DNA from: Saccharothrix algeriensis
GTDB lineage: Bacteria; Actinomycetota; Actinomycetes; Mycobacteriales; Pseudonocardiaceae
DNA length: 64,000 bases
NCBI RefSeq assembly: GCF_016907655.1
Contig: NZ_JAFBCL010000001.1
Location: forward strand, 1,240,001-1,304,000
Direction of reading: 5' to 3'
How positions within the stretch are numbered: position 1 is the first letter of the stretch; each line of letters opens with the position of its first letter. The translations under genes and the position numbers were made by a program. The notes beneath the pieces are model-generated. The model was given only the letters and a program-made list of their open reading frames with translations, had not been told where the DNA came from and ran no database searches. Shown here one piece after another: positions 23,391 to 32,896 of this stretch.

Positions 23391-23849
23391 ATGCGCCTGG
23401 AACCTGTCACCGAGGACAACTACCGCGCCGTCATCGACCTCGAAGTGCACGAGGAGCAGCGGGGTTTCGTCGCCTCGAACCTGCACTCGCTGGCCGACGC
23501 GTGGATCCACCGGCCGAAGATGGAGCCGCTCGCGCTGCGCTCGGGCGAGGAGCTGGTGGGCTTCACCCTGCTCCACCGGGACGACCCGCGGGAGCTGCAC
23601 GTCGTCCGCTTCATGATCGACCGGCGGGCGCAGGGGCGGGGTCTGGGCCGCAAGGGCCTGGCCGCCATCGCCGACCTCGCGCGGGCGGAGGGTCGCACGC
23701 GGCTGAGCCTGAGCCTGGTGCCCGGCAACGCCGTCGCGCGCGGCCTGTACGCGGCGTTCGGGTTCGTCGAGACCGGTGAGGTGGTGGAGGGCGAGGTCGT
23801 GATGAGGCACGACCTCGCCCCGACCGGTCACCTGGCGGGCGACCAGTAG
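23391..23849 (+). CDS. GNAT family N-acetyltransferase
   Basis: 152 residues, a complete small GNAT. The start 'MRLEPVTEDNYRAVIDLEVH' resembles spermine/spermidine- and BltD-type acetyltransferases. Motif A is 'FMIDRRAQGRGLGRKGLAA' (Q-x-x-G-x-G), followed by 'LSLVPGNAVARGLYAAFGF', with the Asn and Tyr usual for these enzymes. It probably acetylates a small amine or an amino acid-like substrate. Its 3' end overlaps the convergent S8 protease gene by 22 bp. It is unrelated in sequence to the GNAT of the insert and belongs to the older side of the locus, just right of the palindromic element. Confidence 0.88.
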   Translation: MRLEPVTEDNYRAVIDLEVHEEQRGFVASNLHSLADAWIHRPKMEPLALRSGEELVGFTLLHRDDPRELHVVRFMIDRRAQGRGLGRKGLAAIADLARAEGRTRLSLSLVPGNAVARGLYAAFGFVETGEVVEGEVVMRHDLAPTGHLAGDQ

Positions 23850-24952
23850 AGCAGGTTGCCCCACGGCAGCGGCGTGGACTCGCGCACGATCTCGGCCTGC
23901 ACCTGGTCGGGCGTCGCCGCCCGGTGGGCGTGCAGGTACCGCAGCGCCACGCCGGAGACGTACCCGGTCGACATGGACGTGCCGCTCAACGTGTTCGTGG
24001 CCGTGTCGCCGGTGTGCCACGCCGAGGTGATGTTCACGCCCGGCGCGTACACGTCGACCACCTTGCCGTAGTTGGAGAACGACGCCCTGGCGTCGGCGCT
24101 GGTGGACGAGCCGGAGGTGATCGCCTCCACGACGCGCGCCGGCGAGGAGCCCGCGGCGTCGCCGTTGCCGCCGCCGGCGGTGACCGACGCCGTCACGCCG
24201 GAGGCGATCAGCCGGCGCACCGCGTCGTCGAGCGCCGTGGACGCGCCGCCGCCGAGGCTGAGGTTGGCCACGGCGGGCTTCCTCGCGTTGGCCGCCACCC
24301 AGTCGATGCCCGCGATGACGCCCGCCGTGGTGCCGGTGCCGTTCTTGTCCAGCACCCGCACGCCGCACACCCGCGCCTGCTTGGCCACGCCGTAGGTCTT
24401 GCCCGCGATGAGGCCGGCGACGTGCGTGCCGTGGCCGTTGTCGTCCTGGGCGACGTCGTCCTTGTCGACCGCGTCCCAGCCGTTGCACGCCCGACCGCGG
24501 AACTCCTCGTGGGTGACGCGGATGCCGGTGTCGATCACGTACGCCGTGGTGCCGCGCCCGGTGGTCGTGTACTCGTACCGGGTGTCCAGCGGCAGCTTGC
24601 GCTGGTCGATGCGGTCCAGGCCCCAGGGCGCGTTCTCCTGCGTCGTGAAGGCCCGCACGACCTGGTCCTGCTCGACGTACTCCACGGCCGGGTCGGCGGC
24701 GAGCCGACGGGCCTGCCCGGCGCTCAACCGGACCGAGAAACCCTTGAACGGCCCGGAGAACACCCGGTCCACCCGGTCGAACCGGGCGGTCACGTCGCTC
24801 AGCGCCGAGAAGTCCCGGAGCTTGACCACGTAGCTGCCGGGCACGGCCCGCGGGGAGCCGGCGTGCAGGACCGCGCCCTCCGCCTGGGCCGGGACGGCCG
24901 ACAAACCGACGGCCAGGGCGGCTGCGCCGAGGCCGGGCAACAACTTGCGCAT
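23828..24952 (-). CDS. Secreted S8 family protease paralogue with altered oxyanion site
   Basis: 374 residues. A Sec signal peptide ('LGAAALAVGLSAVPAQA') is followed by an I9-type propeptide to about residue 100 and a subtilase domain of the proteinase K type. Catalytic D141 ('YVIDTG'), H174 ('NGHGTHVAG') and S326 ('SGTSMS') are present. The segment that normally reads A-A-G-N (oxyanion Asn) is 'TAGGGNG', so Gly (261) stands at the Asn position. 'GTSMATPHV' is changed to 'GTSMSTGYV', losing the conserved Pro. It may be weakly active or inactive. It is a paralogue of the gene at 25166, with nearly identical architecture. Confidence 0.9.
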   Translation of the reverse strand: MRKLLPGLGAAALAVGLSAVPAQAEGAVLHAGSPRAVPGSYVVKLRDFSALSDVTARFDRVDRVFSGPFKGFSVRLSAGQARRLAADPAVEYVEQDQVVRAFTTQENAPWGLDRIDQRKLPLDTRYEYTTTGRGTTAYVIDTGIRVTHEEFRGRACNGWDAVDKDDVAQDDNGHGTHVAGLIAGKTYGVAKQARVCGVRVLDKNGTGTTAGVIAGIDWVAANARKPAVANLSLGGGASTALDDAVRRLIASGVTASVTAGGGNGDAAGSSPARVVEAITSGSSTSADARASFSNYGKVVDVYAPGVNITSAWHTGDTATNTLSGTSMSTGYVSGVALRYLHAHRAATPDQVQAEIVRESTPLPWGNLLYWSPAR

Positions 24953-25113
24953 GGGGTCTTCCTTCGCGGGGTTCGCAGGGAACGCGGCACGGGTCGCGTG
25001 CCGCGGGTACTACCGGGCGTCGAGCACCCGCACGGCTCCCACCGGCACGCCCTCCGCCACGTCGTGCGCCCGGCCGGGTGGCGGCGTGCGCGCCGGCCTC
25101 CCTCGCGGGGACG

Positions 25114-25148
25114 GGAAACCCCGGCGCGGTTCGCGCGCCGGGGTTTCC
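25114..25148 (-). terminator. Intrinsic terminator-like hairpin after the S8 protease gene
   Basis: Perfect 15-bp arms (GGAAACCCCGGCGCG at 25114-25128, complement at 25134-25148) with a 5-nt loop, 18 bases past the stop of the minus-strand protease ending at 25166. Confidence 0.75.
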
Positions 25149-25165
25149 GCTTCGGGCTCGGGCCG

Positions 25166-26335
<1,170 letters not shown>

Positions 26336-26674
26336 GTGCGTGTCCGTTCTTCGCAGGGAACGGTCGTCGACGCCCGCCAGCGGCAGGGGGCGGGGCCTCG
26401 ACCGCGCGGGGTGTGCCTCACATCACCCCACGTCCCGAGGCTATGGGGCGCTTCGGCTACCGGGAAGCGGCCGGACGTCCCAGCGCCGGTGGGACGATCG
26501 CGCGGCCCCGACCTTCACACCGGTGCTGTTAATGAGAATTCAAACATTCCATGGCCGACCGGATTTTGCCCGCCGATTCGGTTAAATTCACGTCGGGAAA
26601 CCCGATCGGCTGTACCGTCGAGGCGATTTCGCACGATAACGTCGCTCGCCTTGTCCTCGGAGAACGGAGTGGAG

Positions 26675-27637
26675 ATGCCTACGCCAGTCGTCGGACCGGA
26701 ATCGCGGGTACGCGATCCCCGACGCATCGACGCCGGAGCGGACCCCTTCGCGGACGCTTTGCGCTCCGCGATCCGGGCGAAAGGGCTCAGCCTGGAGCGC
26801 ATCCAGCACAAGCTGCGGTCACGGGGCGTGGCGGTGAGCATCGCCGCGCTGAGCTATTGGCAGTCGGGGCGGCGACGGCCGGAACGGCCCGACTCACTGA
26901 CCGCAGTCGGGCACCTGGAGGAGATCCTGGAGGTCGGCGAGGGCGGGCTGCGCGCGCTGCTGGGGCCGCCCCGGCCGCGCGGCAAGGCTCGGCCCAGGAC
27001 GCGGCCGGTCGGCCCGGAAGCCTGGGCGGCGGCGGGGGACTACGAGTCGATGGCCGAGCTGCTGGCCGACGTGGACACCAGCACCGACCAGGACCTGACC
27101 CGGCTCAGCCTGCGCGACCAGGTGGAGCTGGCGATGGACGGCAGCACCCGCCGGGTGCGGTCGCGGCAGGTGCTGCGGGCCGAGCGGGCCGGGGTGGACC
27201 GCGTGCTGCTGGGCTACGACACCCGGCTGCCCGGCGACCCGCTGCCGGTGATCGGCACGCTGCGCTCGTGCAGACTGGGGCGGGTCTCCGCCGACCCGCG
27301 CAACGGTCTGATGATCGCCGAACTGCTGTTCGACCGGCCACTGCGCAGGGGGGAGCGCACCGCCGTGGAGTACGAGCTCATCCACGTCGCGCCGCACCAC
27401 CCGACCTACGACAACACCCACTCGCGCCGGTTCCGGCACCCGGTTCGGGAGTACGTGCTGGAAGTCCGGTACGACTCGCGGTGCCGACCCGCGCGCTGCG
27501 AGCAGTTCACCTCGGACCTGTCCGGCGGCGAACCCGCCGAGGTGCGGGAGACCCCGGTGGACACCTGGGGCTACGCCTACGCCGTCGCCCTGGACTTCGG
27601 GCCCGGTGTGGTGGGCCTGCGCTGGCAGTGGACGTGA
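26675..27637 (+). CDS. Helix-turn-helix domain protein of unknown role
   Basis: 320 residues. The N-terminal 'FADALRSAIRAKGLSLERIQ' and 'VAVSIAALSYWQSGRRRPER' form an XRE-like helix-turn-helix, followed by 'HLEEILEVGEGGLRALLGPP'. The larger C-terminal part (about 110-320) is beta-rich ('DGSTRRVRSRQVLRAERAG', 'GERTAVEYELIHVAPHH') and resembles actinobacterial regulators with an unknown ligand-binding domain. The ATG at 26675 follows a GGAG-rich stretch. The about 340 bp upstream is A+T-richer than average ('TTAATGAGAATTCAAACATT' near 26528) and probably holds its promoter. Its neighbours give no clue to its target. Confidence 0.75.
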   Translation: MPTPVVGPESRVRDPRRIDAGADPFADALRSAIRAKGLSLERIQHKLRSRGVAVSIAALSYWQSGRRRPERPDSLTAVGHLEEILEVGEGGLRALLGPPRPRGKARPRTRPVGPEAWAAAGDYESMAELLADVDTSTDQDLTRLSLRDQVELAMDGSTRRVRSRQVLRAERAGVDRVLLGYDTRLPGDPLPVIGTLRSCRLGRVSADPRNGLMIAELLFDRPLRRGERTAVEYELIHVAPHHPTYDNTHSRRFRHPVREYVLEVRYDSRCRPARCEQFTSDLSGGEPAEVRETPVDTWGYAYAVALDFGPGVVGLRWQWT

Positions 27638-27639
27638 GC

Positions 27640-28441
27640 CGGTAGGAGCGCGGCAACTCCAGCGCGTGCCGTGCCACGGAGTTCAGGACCACCTCGCGGC
27701 TCACCGACGCGAACCGGGACGCCCGGGACGCGGCGAGCAGGGCGCCGAGTCCGTACTCGGAGGCCGACCCGTCGCCGCCGCGCACCCGGATGGCCCGGTC
27801 CACCGCCACCACCACCGCCCCCCGCCGCGCACTCGGCCATGTCGGCCGCCCCCCGCAGCCCGGTCTTCTCCAGCGTCGTGGAGCCGCGGCCTTTCACGCC
27901 CTCAGCCGAGCGGGTTCGCCCCGGGTCGCGCACCGCACCAACGGGCGCGCGACGCCCTGGTGCGCTCCGATCGGCGCGGGTCCGGGCGTGGTCGGCCGCC
28001 GGTCCAGGGCGCGGCGGGACGTGCCGGTGGGTGAAGCCGGGGGCGTCGGTCGGCACGACCACCGACGACAGCGGCAGCCGGCGGCGCCCTGCCCGCCGCC
28101 CTGCCCGCCCGCGGACCCGGGCGGCCACCGCCGTTCCCGCTCCGGTGCGCCAAACCGCGCGATTACGGTCGCGCGGATCGCCGGCGGTACGACCATCGGC
28201 AGCATCGGGCATCCGGCGGCTGCCGGCTCCTCGCACACCGCCGCCAAGTCGGCGACGGCCACGCGCAGCGCCCGCCCGGGTCGTCGTGCACGGCGGCGGT
28301 GGAGGCCCCGCGGATACCGCTGCGTTCCCGGGCGACTTCGCTGCGTGACACCGCCGCCTCCCGCACACCGGGATCGGCGACGACGCCGTCGCGGTTGTGC
28401 CGGTAGACCACCGCCATGGTTTCGCCGGCGAATTCAAACAC
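27640..28441 (-). pseudogene. Decayed, frameshifted gene
   Basis: Protein-like segments in different minus-strand frames follow one another. A GTG at 28441 starts 'MFEFAGETMAVVYRHNRDGV' and 'AAVHDDPGG'. After a shift near 28268 come 'VAVADLAAVCEEPAAAGCPM' and 'PPAIRATVIARFGAPERERR'. Later, in other frames, come 'GSTTLEKTGLRGAADMAECA' and finally 'VAVDRAIRVRGGDGSASEYG' with 'VSREVVLNSVARHALELPRS'. No frame spans the whole region. This looks like one gene of 250-270 codons broken by several frameshifts; its family is not recognised. Sequencing errors could also explain some shifts. Confidence 0.4.
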
Positions 28442-28855
28442 TGTTTCCCGGGGTTGCGGCGGGAGATTCCGCCACCCCAGCCGTAGGTTCGTCCGACGAT
28501 TTCCGGACAACGCCGGGGCGGTGGCCGACGCGGCGGGGCGCACGTCCACTTCCGGCCCGCGAGAAGCCCGCGCCGCGCCGGGAAACCGGTGTGGGCGCCG
28601 CCGGCTCCGAAGGCCGGATGGCGCAACGCGCGAACCGGGAGCCGCCGGTTGACGACCAACCCGTGTACGGCCGAGCGGCCCAGTGCCGTGGCCGGTTTGC
28701 CGATCGCGGCCCGGCGGGTCGGCGCCCGGGCGATCGACTCGGCCGGGCGCCGCCCGTTCCGGCACCGCCCGCCCGACCCGCCACCCGACGAGCGTCCCGC
28801 GTCACCGACAGGCGCAGAAGACCGCCCGCCGGTGACGCAGGCCCGCCTCACCCGG
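28442..28855. other. Intergenic stretch without a recognisable gene
   Basis: About 410 bp; the frames here are Arg/Ala/Gly-rich and typical of random high-G+C sequence. No repeat, hairpin or promoter worth naming was seen. Confidence 0.5.
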
Positions 28856-29257
28856 TCACCAGCCGCCCTGGACCATCGTCTGGAACCGCCACTCGCCGGC
28901 GACCTTCACCAGCAGGTCGCCGTACCGCACGACCTGCGAGAAGTCGCCCACCGTGATGGTCGCGTCGGTGATCACGAAGACCAGGCCGGCGTTGACGAAG
29001 ACCGGCGTGCGCACCGACTCCATCCGCACGTCGCCATCACCCAACTGGGCAGCCATGTCCTTCAGGAACCGCTCGCGGTCCCACAACTCGGCCGCCCCGT
29101 CGGTCACCGCGTTGACGGGGAACAGCGCCATCCCGGCCATCGCCTCGACGTCCTTGGCCACCGCCAGCGCGTCCCACCGCGCGAACCAGTCGAGGACCCC
29201 CGCCACGTCCTCGTCCGTCGGCACGAACCCAGCACCACTACCCGGCACACCACTCAT
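28856..29257 (-). CDS. SnoaL/NTF2-like family protein
   Basis: 133 residues with the NTF2-like alpha+beta pattern: an N-terminal helix 'EDVAGVLDWFARWDALAVAK', 'MAGMALFPVNAVTD', and a C-terminal sheet 'VFVITDATITVGDFSQVVRY' then 'WRFQTMVQGGW'. Such proteins are small cyclases, isomerases or ligand-binding proteins; none can be chosen here. The ATG at 29257 is preferred because two tandem GTACN3GTAC palindromes lie directly upstream (29261-29283) and would otherwise be coding. It is a single gene with its own control region. Confidence 0.75.
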   Translation of the reverse strand: MSGVPGSGAGFVPTDEDVAGVLDWFARWDALAVAKDVEAMAGMALFPVNAVTDGAAELWDRERFLKDMAAQLGDGDVRMESVRTPVFVNAGLVFVITDATITVGDFSQVVRYGDLLVKVAGEWRFQTMVQGGW

Positions 29258-29260
29258 GCC

Positions 29261-29283
29261 GTACAACGTACCGTACGCCGTAC
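29261..29283 (-). promoter_or_regulatory. Tandem GTAC-N3-GTAC operator-like palindromes
   Basis: GTACAACGTAC (29261-29271) and GTACGCCGTAC (29273-29283) are two palindromes 12 bp apart, roughly one helical turn, immediately upstream of the NTF2-like gene's ATG. The layout suits a cooperatively bound repressor of TetR or MarR type; which one is unknown. Confidence 0.45.
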
Positions 29284-29296
29284 GCTCCCGCCACCT

Positions 29297-29334
29297 ACGA
29301 CGCCACGACGCCACGACGCCACGACGCCACGACG
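29297..29334. repeat. 8-bp tandem repeat
   Basis: ACGACGCC is repeated four full times plus a partial copy, in the noncoding DNA between the NTF2-like gene and the long inverted repeat. Confidence 0.7.
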
Positions 29335-29386
29335 AGCAACCCCCCGGATCCGCCCCTCAAGCGTTCTTGGTCCTTGTTCTTCCTAA

Positions 29387-29713
29387 GCAGCGGGACCACA
29401 GCAGAGGGACCACGACGCAAGGCGAACGTCCGCACGCAGGTCCGCACTCAAGTCGGGAACGCTAATCAGCGGGACCACACCATCGCTTGTACACCAATCC
29501 GCCGGTGGGATCCCCCATCTTTTTCCCTCGGCCCGGAGAAATCCGACACATCGGATCGCGTGCGCGCACGAGGACGACAGACGGGAGATCCGTCCAGCGG
29601 ATTGGTATACAAGCGAAAGTGTGGTCCCGCTGCGTAGCGTTCCCGACTTGAGCCCAGACCGCCGTTCTTAGCGTTCGCCTTGCGTCGTGGTCCCTCTGCG
29701 GTGGTCCCGCTGC
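29387..29713. repeat. Long imperfect inverted repeat (about 125-bp arms)
   Basis: The left arm (29387 to about 29512) and the right arm (about 29587-29713) are inverted copies with clear but incomplete identity. Shared words include GCAGCGGGACCAC, GAGGGACCACGACGCAAGGC, CTCAAGTCGGGAACGCTA and CGCTTGTAnACCAATCCGC. The arms diverge in a block in the middle. The about 70-bp centre holds a small ATCCGACACATCGGAT hairpin. The word GGGACCAC occurs three times per arm. No gene is inside. Flanks at 29346 and about 29855 carry inverted CCGCCCCTCAAGCG-like ends similar to those of the element at 22643. Confidence 0.8.
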
Positions 29714-29857
29714 TTCATTCAAACACCCTCTGAGCTGCACTGATGTGCTGAAGAGCGCCCCAGAGCAGCATTGACGGGTCAAAACACCTTACGGCAGCTC
29801 GTGGCCTCACAAGCGCTTGGAAGCACTTCAGGAGCGGTATCGGCGCCCGGAAGCGCT

Positions 29858-30355
29858 TCAGGAGCGGTTCGGGGCGGGGGCGCGGAGGACCTTCGTCCCG
29901 GCCCGCGTGCGGAATGGCTCCAGGGTGGCCCGCTGGCGCTCGGCGCGTTCCAGGAGGTGGTCGAAGTCGATGTCCGGCAGGCGTTCGCGCAGCCCCGCCA
30001 AATCGGCGACGGTGTTCCACAACTGCTTCTTGCCGTCGATCCCCATGGTCACGGCCTCCAATTCCACGAAACGGCTCAACGGCGAGTAACCGCCCAGCCG
30101 GCCGTTGAGCTTGAGCCGCCCCACCCGCTCGGACACGGCCGCGGAAGCGGTTTTGAGCCGGCTCGGGCGGACGCCCACCCGTTCCATGATCGACCGGAAC
30201 GTCTCCACGTCCTCGGCGATGCCCGTCGCCACCTCCGCCAGCGCCTCGCCCAGCGGGGTGCCCTGGTTGTTGCGCTGCGCGCGGCGGGCCAGCTCGCGCC
30301 ACAGCACGCCCATCGCGAACTGGTCCTTCAGGTAGATGCCCAGGTACGTGTCCAT
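29858..30355 (-). CDS. Conserved actinobacterial helical protein, ferritin-like in pattern
   Basis: 165 residues, predicted almost entirely helical. The beginning 'MDTYLGIYLKDQFAMGVLWR' with 'TPLGEALAEVATGIAEDVET' and 'RLKLNGRLGGYSPLSRFVEL' is a pattern I recognise from a widespread uncharacterised actinobacterial family. The four-helix arrangement with scattered Glu/Asp resembles ferritin-like proteins, but a complete metal-ligand set is not obvious. The 3' end runs into the direct repeats AGCGCTTCAGGAGCGGT at about 29817-29877, so the C-terminal 'RAPAPNRS' may be recent. It lies 68 bp downstream of the radical SAM gene and may be cotranscribed. Confidence 0.75.
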   Translation of the reverse strand: MDTYLGIYLKDQFAMGVLWRELARRAQRNNQGTPLGEALAEVATGIAEDVETFRSIMERVGVRPSRLKTASAAVSERVGRLKLNGRLGGYSPLSRFVELEAVTMGIDGKKQLWNTVADLAGLRERLPDIDFDHLLERAERQRATLEPFRTRAGTKVLRAPAPNRS

Positions 30356-30423
30356 GAGGTGGAACTACCCGGCCGGCGGCCGGAGAACCCCCGATCGGGC
30401 GGCTCGGCCGGCGGCGGGACCCC

Positions 30424-32331
30424 TCACAGGAGGGTGAGCTGCCCCCGGTCGAGGCCGCGCGGGTTCGGTGTCGAGGCGGGCAGGCTGCCCCCGGGCCACG
30501 CGCCGTCGTCGTCATCGGGCTCGCCCGACAGCTCGACGCGGTGCTGCACGGCCAGGCCGTGCTTGCGCAGCAGCGGTTCGACCCTGGCCGCCAGGCGACG
30601 CCGGTAGTGGGCGTCGACGTAGGCGCCGCGCGCGTACAGCTTCCGGTAGCCGTCGACCAGGTCGGGGCGCTCGCGCGCCAGCCACCGCGCGAACCACTCC
30701 CGCGCGCCCGGCCGCAGGTGCAGGGGCAGCACGGTCACCCCGGTGGCCCCCGCCGCCGCGATCCCGGCCAGCAGCTCGTCCAGGCGTTGCGCCGAGTCCG
30801 TCAGGCCCGGCAGCACGGGGGCGACGAACACCCCGCACGGCAACCCGGCCTCGCGCACCCTGCGCACCAGCTCCAGCCGCGCCTGCGGGCTCGGCGTGCC
30901 CGGTTCCAGGCCCGCCTGCAGCTCCCGGTCCAGCAGGGCGATCGACACGCCGATGCCGACCGGCACCTGCCCCGCCGCCTCGCTCAGCAGCGGGATGTCG
31001 CGCGACAGCACGGTCCCCTTCGTCAGGACCGAGAACGGCGTGCCGGAGTCCGCCAGCGCCCGGATGATGCCCGGCATCAGCGCGTAGCGGCCCTCGGCCC
31101 GCTGGTACGGGTCGGTGTTCGTGCCCATCGCCACGTGCTCGCGCCGCCACCGCCGCGACTTCAGCTGCGCGGTCAGGACTTCCACCGCGTTGACCTTGAC
31201 CACGACCTGCGAGTCGAAGTCGTGGCCGGCGTCCAGGTCGAGGTAGGTGTGCGAGTTGCGGGCGAAGCAGTTGTGGCTCACCAGGCCGTTGGCCACGAAG
31301 TCGCCCGTGCCGGTGGTGATGTCGTAGAGGGTCCGCGTCACGCCCAGCGCCTCCACCGACAGGACGCCGAGCCGCGCCCCGCGCGGGACCGGCGTGCCCT
31401 CCACCGCGTTGCCGCGCGCCACCGCCGGGTTCACCAGGTGCAGGAAGCGGAGCTTCTCCGCCAGCCCCCCGGTGATCCGCACGCCGCGCACCTCCACCAC
31501 GTGCGCGATCCTCAGGCGCAGCAGCGCCAGCACCGCCGCCTCGAACACGGTGCTGTCCGAACTGGACAGCACGAGCTCGCCACCGGTCGCGGTGCCGCGC
31601 GCGTCGAACAGGCCGGCCAGGAAGCCCTTGCTCCACTCGTCACCGGGCGCCGCCGGCCACTCGACCAGCTCGCCGTCGCGCGGGATCACCCCGCCCCCGA
31701 AGTCCCGCGCCCGCGCCAGCACGTCCGGGTCGCCGGGCAGCCCGCCGCGCACCACGCCCCACAGGTAGCCGCGCCGGTAGTCGTCGTCGGCCGCGGGCGG
31801 CGCGGTGAAGCGGCCGGTCCCGACCAGGCGGGCGCCCTTCACCAGGAACGGCCGCTCGTCGGAGTCCGCGCAGCGGCCCGGCGTGAGGTGCCGCCAGCCG
31901 TCCTCGGTGAGGAACCGGTGGTCGCCGCTGGCCACGACCTGCGTGCCGTCCTCCAGGGTCAGCCGGTAGGCGGGCTTCTCGGTGGTCCACAGCGCCTTCA
32001 CCCGCGTCGCGACGAAGCGGCCCTCGCGGGTGCCGAACACCTGTTCCCCCACCGCCAGCCGGGAGATGGGCTTCGTGCGGCCGTCGGCCAGCAGGACGGG
32101 CGTGTCACCGGCCAGGCAGTAGGTGCAGCCGTGCGTGCAGCCCCGGTACGGGTTGACCGTCCAGCCGAACGGCAGCCGCCCACCGGGGACCCTGTTCAGC
32201 ACGGACTTGGCGCGCACCTCGTGGAACACGACGTCGGCGAAGTCGGGGGTGCGCACGCTGCGGACCAGTCCCGGCAACCCCGGTAGCGCCTGCTGCCGGT
32301 CCCCCACGTCCTTCTGCCCGTCCCATCGCAT
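30424..32331 (-). CDS. Rv2578c-family radical SAM protein interrupted by an intein
   Basis: Precursor of about 635 residues. The host protein starts 'MRWDGQ' and has the SplB-like radical SAM motif: 'NPYRGCTHGCTY' supplies the first two cluster cysteines, and the third is supplied by 'CFARNSHTYLDLDAG' after the intein (31270-32118) is removed. Downstream are 'AMGTNTDPYQRAEGRY' and 'SVLTKGTVLSRDIPLL', typical of this family. The spliced protein would be about 352 residues. Radical SAM enzymes use a 4Fe-4S cluster to cleave S-adenosylmethionine; this family's substrate is unknown. M. tuberculosis has its homologue in the same region (Rv2578c). The ATG at 32331 is preferred over the GTG at 32337. 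Confidence 0.93.
   Translation of the reverse strand: MRWDGQKDVGDRQQALPGLPGLVRSVRTPDFADVVFHEVRAKSVLNRVPGGRLPFGWTVNPYRGCTHGCTYCLAGDTPVLLADGRTKPISRLAVGEQVFGTREGRFVATRVKALWTTEKPAYRLTLEDGTQVVASGDHRFLTEDGWRHLTPGRCADSDERPFLVKGARLVGTGRFTAPPAADDDYRRGYLWGVVRGGLPGDPDVLARARDFGGGVIPRDGELVEWPAAPGDEWSKGFLAGLFDARGTATGGELVLSSSDSTVFEAAVLALLRLRIAHVVEVRGVRITGGLAEKLRFLHLVNPAVARGNAVEGTPVPRGARLGVLSVEALGVTRTLYDITTGTGDFVANGLVSHNCFARNSHTYLDLDAGHDFDSQVVVKVNAVEVLTAQLKSRRWRREHVAMGTNTDPYQRAEGRYALMPGIIRALADSGTPFSVLTKGTVLSRDIPLLSEAAGQVPVGIGVSIALLDRELQAGLEPGTPSPQARLELVRRVREAGLPCGVFVAPVLPGLTDSAQRLDELLAGIAAAGATGVTVLPLHLRPGAREWFARWLARERPDLVDGYRKLYARGAYVDAHYRRRLAARVEPLLRKHGLAVQHRVELSGEPDDDDGAWPGGSLPASTPNPRGLDRGQLTLL
31270..32118 (-). 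other. Intein (283 residues) with degenerate LAGLIDADG endonuclease
   Basis: It begins with Cys in 'CLAGDTPVLLADG' (block A), has a block B-like 'ASGDHRFLTEDGW', block F 'TLYDITTGTGDFVANG' and block G 'LVSHN', followed by Cys of the host. The N-terminal Cys, penultimate His, terminal Asn and +1 Cys are all present, so splicing should work. The central part keeps traces of a homing endonuclease: 'YLWGVVRGG' and 'FLAGLFDARG', where the usual GDG and DADG acidic residues are missing. The endonuclease is therefore probably dead. Confidence 0.92.
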
Positions 32332-32896
32332 GTCCACATCCGAACATATGTTCGAAAACCCGTCAAACGGAGTACCGACGCCGCTTCCTCCGCCCCTTCA
32401 CCACCTCGACGGAGCCACGGAAAGGTGGTCGAGCGCCGATGGCGGTGGACCACCGCCGAAGTGATCTACGTTCCGTTGTACGCCTACGACGGCCGTGGCC
32501 CGCGGCGTTCCTGTACGTGGGATCGCGCGTGCCGCGCACGCCGGACCTGCGGTATCGGGCGCGCGCACCGCGCACGGACCGGGAACCGGCATGACGCAGT
32601 TCACACTGCGGCCGGCCGGCCCCACCCAGTCGGCGGCACCGGTTGGACCGCGACGCCCGCACGGGTCGCGGTGGTCTGGGCCGAGAGCACCGGCACGACC
32701 ACGCTGTCGCGACAACTCGCGGCGCACCTCGGCACTTCCCGGGTACCCGGGCATGGCCTGCTTCACACCGAACGGAAGCCCCACAAGGGGATTCGACCCG
32801 GTGAAGACTGCCGACCGTCCCTTGTGGACGGTCCACGGCCGCCCCGGCCGGGCACCTCCACCACGCGGAGGCGCCGCGCCACGGGCGTCCGGGCCG
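32332..32896. other. Intergenic region without a convincing gene
   Basis: About 565 bp between the radical SAM and nitroreductase genes. The frames on both strands are Arg-rich and resemble nothing known. It must carry the promoter of the radical SAM gene. The first about 40 bp (32337-32376) are A+T-richer, with an ATATGTTCG word at 32345-32353. Confidence 0.5.

Noticed and set aside
32363-32836. 157-residue minus-strand frame between the radical SAM and nitroreductase genes
   Set aside because: Arg-rich throughout, no start signal and no similarity to a known family.
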